Below are positions 55,758-64,000 of a stretch of DNA of 64,000 nt, one piece after another. The notes under the pieces are model-generated. The model was not told the DNA's origin, did no database searches, and saw only the letters and a program-made list of their open reading frames with translations. Position numbers and translations under genes: made by a program. Location of the stretch: the NCBI GenBank assembly GCA_009746045.1, contig RPFO01000080.1:9394113-9458112 (forward strand). Direction: 5' to 3'. The DNA comes from Mesostigma viride. Lineage: Eukaryota > Streptophyta > Mesostigmatophyceae > Mesostigmatales > Mesostigmataceae. Position 1 is the first letter of the stretch, and each line of letters opens with the position of its first letter.

Positions 55758-58320
55758 TCAAGGAGAGCCCGTCGCCCCACGGGTGTCATAATATGGGTCA
55801 TCACCCCTGGATGCGCACATAAGTCCACCTCGAAGGCGATCTGATATGGGGACGTCTTCTGCCGACCCAACTTGGACAGCTCCACCCACGTACCCCGGGG
55901 CCACATGGCCATGCAGGAACCCGGCGAGGTACTGGGGGTGGGTAAAGAGAAGGGTCAGCGCCGACCAATCCGCCACCCCACAGCGGTGATCACGAACAAA
56001 CTTCACCCCCATCATGAAAACCTCGGTGCGCACGTGATCCTCAAGGATGGTTGCCCTGGGGGCCCCTACAATGTCCGGCACCACCCGATCCAGGAAGGCG
56101 CGCCCTTCCGCCGGGGCCACCTTGGGCGGCGTAACCACGTGCCCCACTCCATCCACCTGATACCTCCGATCCCACCAATCCTCGGTACCGAACCGCACCG
56201 TGTTGCCCACCGACCGGGGAAAACGAAGGTCGTCGGGTTGCGGCAAGGGCAGCGGCGCCTGTGGGAAGAAGGTGATTTCTAGTTGTTCCCAGTAAGCACC
56301 ACGGTCAACCGCGCACCAAGGACCCGCTTGAAAAACCAAAGGGGCGGGCAGGTGCATGCCGGGAGGGACCGAGATCAAGGGTCCCTCGAATACCACACAC
56401 AACTTCTCCGTTCGAGGCCCCGGCCCACCATGTCTTACGGTCCTCCCCGGAATTGTCCGTATGAAGTCCCCCAACGACCACTCCTCATGTGAGGCTGCCC
56501 GGGAAGCGGCCTCGTAGCCTACTGAGGTGGCGACTGAATGATCGCCCTGGCGCCCGAGCTGGTCCAACATCCGCTGTATGAGACCCTGCCCTGATTGCAC
56601 CGCTGCCACGAGTGTCTCAATGGTAACCACGGGCTCCGCCGGCACCATGACACCCGCCACGCTGGGACCCTCCGCGGCATTCCGTACCGTATGTAAGCAC
56701 GGTCCCTCCGCGGGAAGGTGCGAGTGTCGGTCCGAGGTGGTAGGTCTGCTGGGTCCCTCCGCAGGACGTGACATCGACGGTTCGGCCTGGGCAGGCCGGG
56801 GACGTGGCTCCAAGGAGACCAAGAAGTTAGGCTCCGGTGGAACCTCTTCCGCTCGGGAGCGGGGTTCCAGGGAGACATGGAAGGTAGGCTCTCCTTGGTC
56901 TGCATCGGGCGGGGTGCCAGCGGGAGCCCCATCAACCGGCCCCTCTCTGCATGGCCGGCTGTTCGGTCCTGGCCACCGCGGTTTCTGTCGTATCCGTTCG
57001 CCGTCGCCGGTTCTCTCGCTCTCGCTCCAACTCCACCGCCGACCCCCACGTGCGCTCCCATTGCCGATCCTCTGGTCGGCGAGGTGGTGGTGACGCTCGG
57101 CGAGTGGGGCGTACATCGGTCCCGGAGTCCGAGCGGGAACGCGAGCGGGTGGGCGGTGATGGCGAGCGACGACGTGCCGGCCACTCCGGGGCCCGTCGAG
57201 GGGCGGTTTGACTGCCCCCACCCCATCCGGTAGCCCTCGGAAGCTAGACTCCGCGTCTCGCGTCCTGAAGGTCGCCCCCAGCCCGTCGCCGGCGGAGGCG
57301 CCTCATAACGAGGCACAGGACGGCTTCTTCCGCCGCTCCCCTGGGAGCCCCGAGAGGACTGATCCCGCGGAGGGGAACGAGAAGGAGGGCGTGGAGGATG
57401 GTCGTCGGAATCAGAGTCATACCCCTCACTCCCATCGTCCTGGTCCTCATCATCCATAGCCACGATGCGATCCAGCGCCTGCCGTAACGAATACTGCCCT
57501 TCTCGCAGGCATTTTTCACCCCGTAGCGCCCCCTCTGGCGGAAGGTACCGGGGAAAGTGGTATACCAGCAGCTTCCGCACTGCCGGGGTGGAAGTAAGAG
57601 GAGAAGGAGCCGTGGGAATGCCAGGCCCGCTTCCAGCGTGTTCATGCACTCGTGACAGGAGCACTCCCGCTCATGTGTTTCCCAGTCGGTCCCGACCACC
57701 ACGCCGTTGCGTGCAGCAGTGCGGGTCTCAATCCGGAACCTCGCGTTGCGCCGCACGAACATCCGAAAAGCCTCCATCTGCACAGGGCCGACCCGCGCCA
57801 TAATAGAATCGGCGCGGAGGTCCGACGGCATTTGATTACGGCGACGCCGTCGTCGTTCCAACAGGGCTTCCCCCTCCCGACCGTAGTCACGCAAGAACAC
57901 CCGGGGATTGAACGTCTCCTCGTTCAGCTCCTTTACCAGCTGCAACGTACGCGTGTCCGGTGCTCCGGGCCTTGACGATGGGTCTGGCCGGCGCTCGCGA
58001 CTAGATGAGGGCCCCGTCTGTCCGCCACCATCTCCCGAGCCCCCGGCCCCTGGTGCACCCCTTCGGACCGCAGGCTCTCCGCGAGCTATCTGCGTCCTCG
58101 CCCCCCACTTCCGGTTCTGGGACCTCAGGATCGTCGGGTATATCCATGTCGACCAAATCCCCTCACTGGACTCCCCATCTGCCCCGGAATCCTGCGTCGG
58201 CAGCCTCCACGGCGCCGACGGAAGTCTGACCTCTGGGAAGCGCCTCCGCGGCGTCCCCCTGCACAGCCCACACACAAGATGCCAGGGCGTTAGTCGGCGT
58301 GTACCTAATACCTGGCTCAC
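55758..58320 (-). pseudogene. extra ORF(s) between pol and 3' LTR, unrecognised
   Basis: Three minus-strand frames succeed each other. 58,320-57,620 holds LQLVKELNEETFNPRVFLRD, a RRRRRR stretch, MEAFRMFVRRNARFRIETRT and CSCHECMNTLEAG. 57,664-57,230 holds FPRYLPPEGALRGEKCLREG, MDDEDQDDGSEGYDSDSDD and a Pro/Ser/Arg region. 56,700-55,758 holds VQSGQGLIQRMLDQLGRQGD, VFEGPLISVPPGMHLPAPLV, EDHVRTEVFMMGVKFVRDHR and HPQYLAGFLHGHVAPGYVGG. About 2.5 kb in sense orientation, with acidic and disordered linkers, is long for a Gypsy 3' region. No envelope features (signal peptide, transmembrane anchor) are visible; it looks gag- or nucleoprotein-like but I do not recognise it. Confidence 0.5.
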
Positions 58321-58358
58321 GCACTACCCTCACCCTACACCCTACCGGATGTGGTCTG

Positions 58359-61300
58359 CTAACGCAACTGGTGCGTCTTCTTGTATGCTTCTAGTAAGCG
58401 GGCGCACCCCGCTAACTCGGTAGCGGTGCGCCAGGAGTCCTCAGACTCGTGTTGTGCGAATCGCCATCGCACCCGATATTGTCGCTGGACCCCTCGTCCC
58501 CGTTTGACATCCCGGTGACCCACGATTGCGGCCACCTCGTCCTCCTGTTCCCCCGTATCCGGATTGAACTCCAGTGGGGCTGGGGGATTGACCCTACCCT
58601 GAATGGTGTTCTGGTGATACAACTTGAGCTGGTCACGGTGGAAACGGTTGGACGTGAGGTTCCATGACACTGGAATGTCCACCTGGAACATGACATCATC
58701 GAACTTGGTGAGGACCTTGTAGGGTCCCAGGAACATGGGTCGGAGCTTAGTCTTCAGCTCCTTCTCCACCTTGTGCGAAAATCGCCCGATCTGCGGGCCC
58801 TCAACCAGGACCCAATCGCCCACCTCGATGGACGGCGTCCGGTGATCCCGCTTGCCGGCTGTCCTCTCCAGATACCGCGCTGCCGCTGCGCGATAGCCCT
58901 GAACCGCGCTGTTATGCGCCTGGTGCATCCGCTGCAGCAACCGCTCAACCCCTTGCAGGGTATCCAGCTTGACCTGATCCTCTCCAGTTCGTGGCTCCCA
59001 AGCAAGTCGAGCGGTGTGAGAGGGTGTCGGCCGGAGTTGAGGAAAAAGGGGGTGAACCCATGGGCGGCCTGGGGGGCATTGTTCAGGGAAAACTCCACCA
59101 AGCCCAGAAGTTCTTCCCAATTGCTGCCCACCGTGTCGGTGTAGTGTCGCATGGTCTCTTGCACCGTGCGGTTCAACCGCTCCACCAGGTGCGACGACGA
59201 GCTGTGGTAGGCCGTGCCCAGCGACACCTTGGTGCCCAGTTGCTCGAAAACTCCTGCCAGAATTTGGCCGTGAAGAGCTTGTCGCGGTCAGAGATGAACT
59301 GCCGGCTGAGCCCGTGAAACCGAAACACGTGCGTCAGGTATATCTTGGCGCACTCCTCCGCTGTGAGGTCGACCGGACACGGAGCCAGGTGACACATGCG
59401 CGTCAGGCGGTCCACGAACACCAAGACCATGCTGTTGCCGTTCTTCGTCTTCTTGAACGGGCCGATGAAGTCCATCATGATAGAATCCCAAGGACCCATA
59501 GGATCCGGCAGCGTCTTAGGGACGGCCTGAGAGCCCGTGTTCCTGGACTTCATGATCTGACACGAGGGGCACTGGCGCACATACGTCTCGATATACTCCT
59601 TCATCCCTGGCCAGTAGAAGTGCTTACGTGCCCGGGGAAGGAGACGGTGACTTCCCTGATGTCCGCCCAGAAGAGAATCATGGAGCTCGTGAAGCAAGGC
59701 AGCCCTACAGAGCTCAGGAACATACAGCCGCCATTCCTCCGGCTGGGGACTCACGAACAGGCGCCCCTCCTGGAACTTGCAAGGATAGGCCCCCATCTGC
59801 TGGGGATGTGCCCGGATGGCTTCAAGTGCTGCTTCCTCCGTGATCGTGAAACGGCTGATCAGCATCTCCAAGTCCGACGTGACTGTGAACGCGTCCGCAG
59901 CCGGTTCTGCCGCATCCGTACCCGCCTGGTTGACGAATTCTGAGAAGACTGTGGGAGGGCCGAGCGGCTGAAGCTGAAAAATTCCCTGGGGCGGCACCAC
60001 ATGACTAAGGGGCACGCGCGCATGCGACCCCTCCCCCTCCCCGGGGGTGTCCACGTCCTCGTGGGCGCTTGGTTGAACCGTCTCCTCCGGGAGGGGTGAC
60101 AAGTCATCCATGGTGGTGTGCCCAAGATGAAACAAGTGGCGGGCCTGGGGAGACCGTGGTTCCACACCGTAGGCGGTCCCCGGGGCGGCCACTGGGACAC
60201 AGGTGGTATGCAGCACGTCCATGTCCTCGTAGAACCAATAGTCCGCCCGTCGCGAGAGGGCGTCGGGCACCACATTGTCCGCGCCCTTGACATATTGGAT
60301 CTTGAACGGCGCAAACTGTGACAGGTACTCCATCCACCGCGCCTGGCGGGGCGTCAAGTTGGGCTGCACCAGGAGGTGGGTGAGCGGCCGGTGGTCCGTG
60401 TGGATCACCAGGCGATGGGGGTCGAGATCCCCCTGCTCACTGATGGCCACCGAAAACTGGGCCCCCAAGAGATGATGACGCCACGTGTGGCAGCTGTAGA
60501 CGACTGCCAGGAGTTCCTGCTGATGCACTGGATAATTCCGCTCCGCCGGAATCATCGTGCGTGAGATGTACTCGATGGGCTGAAGGCCCTTGCCGTGGTC
60601 CTGCAGGAGAACACCCCCGATGGCCACCTTGCTGGCGTCCGTAGCCACGACGAAAGGAAGGGCCGGATCCGGCAGGATAAGGACTGGCGCTGTGGTGAGG
60701 TGGCGCTTGAGCGCCTCGAAAGCCTGTTGGCACTGCTCAGCCCAAAGGAACGGGGTACCCTTCTTGAGAAGAGCGTTGATCGGGGCGGCGATGGTGGCAA
60801 ACCGCGGGATGAACCGTCGGTAGTAAGATGCCAATCCCAGGAAGCTGCGCACCCCTTTCACGTCCGTAGGGACAGGCCATTGCTGGACGGACTCGATCTT
60901 CTCAGGGTCGGTCGCGATGCCGTCCGCGGACAGGGTATGGCCCAGAAACGGCACGCAGCGACCGGCGCGCACCTTGGCCTTCCGCGCCGAAAGGTGCTCA
61001 TCCTCCATGATCTGCAGCACGGCGTCCACATCCTCCAGGTGCTCCTCGAACGTCTTGGAGTACACCAGGATGTCGTCCAGATACGCCAGCGCGCACGTGC
61101 GCTTGTAGGTCCAGGGCGGGCGCGCCCCCTTCTGCGGGTCCGCCAGGTCCTGGGAGACCTGCGGCAAGTGGGCTGTGCCCATCACCGGACGGAGGATGTC
61201 ATTCATCAGCATCTGGAAGGACGCAGGCGAATTACACAGCCCCATTGCCGCCACCCGAAACTGATAGTGACCGAAGGGCGTAGCGAACGCGGTCTTGTGG

Positions 61301-62300
61301 CAGTCTTCTGGCGCGATGCGCAGCTGCCAAAACCCGTCCGCACAGTCGATGACGGTGAAACACGTAGCCCCCTGGACACGGTTGAAGATGTCGTCGATCC
61401 GCGGTAGAGGATACCGGGACTTGACGGTGATGGCGTTCAGCTTCCGGTAATCAGTCACCAGACGCCACTTGCCCCTGGCTTGGGAACGAGCAGCACGCCC
61501 GCTGAGAAGGGGCTGTTGCTGGGTTCAATGAGCCCAGCGTCGAGCAGTGAAATGAGGATCTTCTTGAGCTCCACCAGCTCGACTGGGCCCATGCGGTACA
61601 TGGGAGACACGGTAGGCCCGGAACCCTCCTGGAGCTGGACACGATGTAACACCGATCGATTGGGAGGGAACTGGGGGGTGCGATCCGCGAAGAGGCAGTG
61701 CGCTTCTCCAGGACGGCATTGAACCGCGCCAGCTCGTCCGGTGTGAACCGGCACCAATCTCGTTAAGCAGAGCCTGAGTGCTGTCCAGGTCTATGCGATA
61801 CATCGCGTACTCCTTGCCCTTCCGGAGCTGGCGCGCCAGCGTCTTGCTACTCATCAGGATCTGGGACGCTGGTCGAGGCCCGTCCGCCGAGCGCTCGTGT
61901 GTAATGTTATGGACCTCCGCGGCCTGTGCCCTATACTCGCTGTCTGGGCACCAGAATGAACCATCCGGAAACCAAACTACCCGCCGGCGCACACTGATGT
62001 CCACATCCTGCTTGTCCAGCCAGTCCACTCCAATGATGATGTCGGCAGCGCCCAACGGCGCAATAGTCGCCACCAGGTCCACCGGCGTGCCCTGCAGCAC
62101 ACCCTTGATGTCTGCTAGGCCCGGCGATTGGTGTCGCCGACCGTCTGAGTAGGTGACATATACTGCCGTGGTGTGAGGTCGGGTACCAGGCCCAGCCGAC
62201 GCACCAGGGCCTCGTTGATGAAGGACGTGGAGGCGCCGGTGTCGACCAGGAACTTCACGTCCATGATCGTTTTCTCCTTCAAATACGGATCAAGGACGGT
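58359..62300 (-). pseudogene. Gypsy pol: protease, RT, RNase H, integrase, chromodomain
   Basis: Protease: VKFLVDTGAS near 62,250 and IIIGVDWLD near 62,030. RT: VSPMYRMGPVELVELKK, DYRKLNAITVKSRYPLPRID, GLCNSPASFQMLMND, and AYLDDILVYSK near 61,070. RNase H: FVVATDASKVAIGGVLLQD, then VIHTDHRPLTHLL and ALSRRAD. Integrase: a zinc region ending CPSCQ near 59,560, MMDFIGPFKKTKNG, FISDRDKLF, and the catalytic Glu in HLVERLNRTVQETMRHY in a shifted frame. C-terminus: RPMFLGPYKVL, then the chromodomain-like QYRVRWRFAQHESEDSWRTA before TAG at 58,359. Frameshifts lie near 59,250, 59,010, 61,470 (a short G run), 61,700 and 62,110. Confidence 0.85.
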
Positions 62301-63870
62301 GGGAGGGACCAGTAACCCTCCGCTGAAAAGAAACAGATGCCGCGAATCTCCTTGAGATGCACGCGCCGCCGGTTGGGTGGACGCGTCTGCGGCCACGTTA
62401 TTGACGTCTACCTCTACTCTAGTTGACTCCGCGTCTGGGCTACCATCTGATTTTTCTACCCTATCCCCTACCCCGGGACCCAAGCCCATGGGCAGGGCTA
62501 CTACTCCCGAGGAGCGGTGGGACGGGAGGCCGCCTCGCCCGACCACCCGCCCTCTTCCCCCCCTCCTCCTCTTCGTCAGCCCCCTCCTCGTCGTCATACT
62601 CGTAGCCAGCCACTGCCTGCGTTTGGCCGGAAGAGGAGGACTGTCGCCGCGCCTCAATCTCGTTGACCGCGCGCAACACACCCTTGGTAGAGCTGGTCGC
62701 GGGTGGTCGCGGCTGCTGGTACTGCGTCGGGACCTGTCTGGCGTGCTGCAGGCGAGCCGCACGCTCACCCGCGTTGCGGGGTCGGTCCCGAGGACCGGAG
62801 GAGTCGGGGCGGCTGCCGAAGGCCGGGCCGGAGAAACGAACACTGGGTTCCCTTCTCCTGCCCACGACTGGCGTTCTTGCCCCGGAGCTTGGGGCAGTCG
62901 CGCTTGAGGTGCCCCACCTCGCTGCACATGAAGCAGCGCGCCTTGCTAGCGTCGATCGCGTTGACGCCATGGTCAGTGTAGCCCTCGTCAGGGTCGTCGA
63001 GGTACTCGTCCTCCTCCTCGCCGGCGAAATCAGTGGAGTACATCTGATTCACCCGTCGCGGGGGAGCTGGTCTGAAGAAACGGCGCACTGAGGGGCACGC
63101 CCGCGAGCCACTACGTCGGCCACCTGTAGGAGATACCTCTGGATATTCAAGATGTCCCACTCTTCCCAAGGGACATCAGCGTAGTGCTTGAATACCTCGT
63201 CCTGCAGCTCAGGACAGAGTGCCTCGATGAACCTGCTCTTGTACTCGTACCAGGTCATGTCAGCCAGGTAGGCGGCGCTGGACTCGAACTTAGACAGAAA
63301 CTCGCGATATGGGGTGGTCCCCTGGCGCAGCTTGCTGAAGGCCATCCGCTCGTGGAGTGTAGCATCTGGGGGCACCAGCTTGCGACGCACCGGTCCATCA
63401 GTTCCGCCAAGGTTTGCGGGTATGACTGGGACGCGATGCTCTCACAGTTCAAGATGCTCACCACCGAGGGGTCCATACAGGAGTTAATCACTAGCAATCA
63501 GATCGCTGGTGGCCAGCTGCCAGTTGTGATGATTGCGCCAGATGGTATACTGCTGTCGCCACATGCGTCCCCATTCCTCTACCTCGCGCGGTTTCATGTC
63601 CGCGTGCAGCTTGGGTACATTCTTGAAATTGGGCATCGGTGGGGCCTTTACCGCGGCGGTGACGGGCCCACCGACGTCTACGTGGGGGATATCGCCGAAG
63701 GTGGGGGGCTGCGACCGGGGGAGAGAGCGGATCTGGGCGGCGTACCATGAGTCCGCCGCACCTGGACGGATGAGGGGTGTTCGTACCCCGGGTCATCCAA
63801 GGCCACCCTGCTGAAGCTGAGGTTGCCAGCAGGCGCAGGCGAGGGACCGCGCTTTGGTCAAGCACCCGTG
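62301..63870 (-). pseudogene. Gypsy gag with CCHC zinc knuckle
   Basis: The minus strand shows the capsid-like region MAFSKLRQGTTPYREFLSKF, WYEYKSRFIEALCPELQDEV and IQRYLLQVADVVARG (63,390-63,090). A linker (DEYLDDPDEGYTD) and the knuckle CFMCSEVGHLKRDC (about 62,905-62,945) follow, then a basic/Pro-rich tail leading to the protease. The N-terminal part (63,390-63,870) is split among frames. The last 130 bases of the window are the presumed 5' part of the element and show nothing definite. Confidence 0.75.
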
Positions 63871-64000
63871 GGCGCTGCGGTTGAGGTGCCGGGCGCTGGA
63901 CGGGCGTGTGAGTCTCCTCGTCTCGGGTGGTGACACTGCTCCTGGTCTCCCCTGGGCTGGTCCGTGGTCTATGAGTACCAACGGGCGGGCCCTGCGTGAC

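Larger units (their letters stand above)
54914..64000 (-). mobile_element. Ty3/Gypsy chromovirus-like retrotransposon, 5' end outside window
   Basis: The order on the minus strand is gag (zinc knuckle), protease, RT, RNase H, integrase, chromodomain, extra ORF, polypurine tract, 3' LTR. This gag-pol order with integrase last is diagnostic of Ty3/Gypsy, and the terminal chromodomain places it among chromovirus-like elements (known). Several one-base frameshifts interrupt it, so this copy is probably inactive unless some are sequencing errors. Confidence 0.85.

Overview
The window looks like nuclear DNA of a photosynthetic, flagellated eukaryote, most likely a green alga (inference; the species is not identifiable from the sequence alone). 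The signs are spliced genes with GT-AG introns of 0.5-2 kb, a plant/alga-type chalcone-isomerase-like gene, two exons matching the ciliary gene CFAP299, a TGTAA motif after one gene, and dense LINE, SINE, LTR and DNA-transposon copies. There is no bacterial operon structure.

Layout. At 1-2,471 is the minus-strand 5' part of a conserved membrane-protein gene that runs off the left edge. At 3,378-9,965 is a six-exon chalcone-isomerase-like gene (+), read head to head with it. From 10,000 to 16,640 there is a doubtful small gene, an eroded LINE ORF1 piece, and SINE and LINE fragments. At 16,644-25,546 a segment is bounded by a perfect 29-bp inverted repeat and CTG direct repeats (PIF/Harbinger-like ends). 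It holds an unknown minus-strand protein gene, satellites, a polyglutamine frame and two CFAP299 exons. At 25,590-36,800 are LINE relics plus an 8.7-kb nest of alternately oriented non-LTR copies, with an 834-bp palindrome at 32,826-33,659. At 37,149-37,582 is a small hAT-type element with an 8-bp target duplication. At 40,709-49,946 is an eight-exon ARMT1/DUF89 phosphatase gene (+). From 50,560 to 54,913 are nested LINE and SINE copies. From 54,914 to the right edge is a minus-strand Ty3/Gypsy chromovirus-like retrotransposon: 3' LTR, polypurine tract, an extra ORF, pol with a terminal chromodomain, and gag.

Main observation. Introns of all three host genes carry degenerate or tandem copies of their own neighbouring exon edges ('splice-junction echoes'). 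The exon 3' end plus the GT donor is copied downstream into the intron, or the AG acceptor plus exon start is copied upstream of the true acceptor. In several cases the copied junction has become a minisatellite (60 bp x15, 58 bp x6). At least 11 of the 15 introns I could define show this.

A second theme is 3'-end modules shared by unrelated retroposons: a short hairpin followed by a (TTAA)n tail. This module ends LINE copies, a SINE with a 16-bp target duplication, and a 45-bp insert made only of hairpin plus tail.
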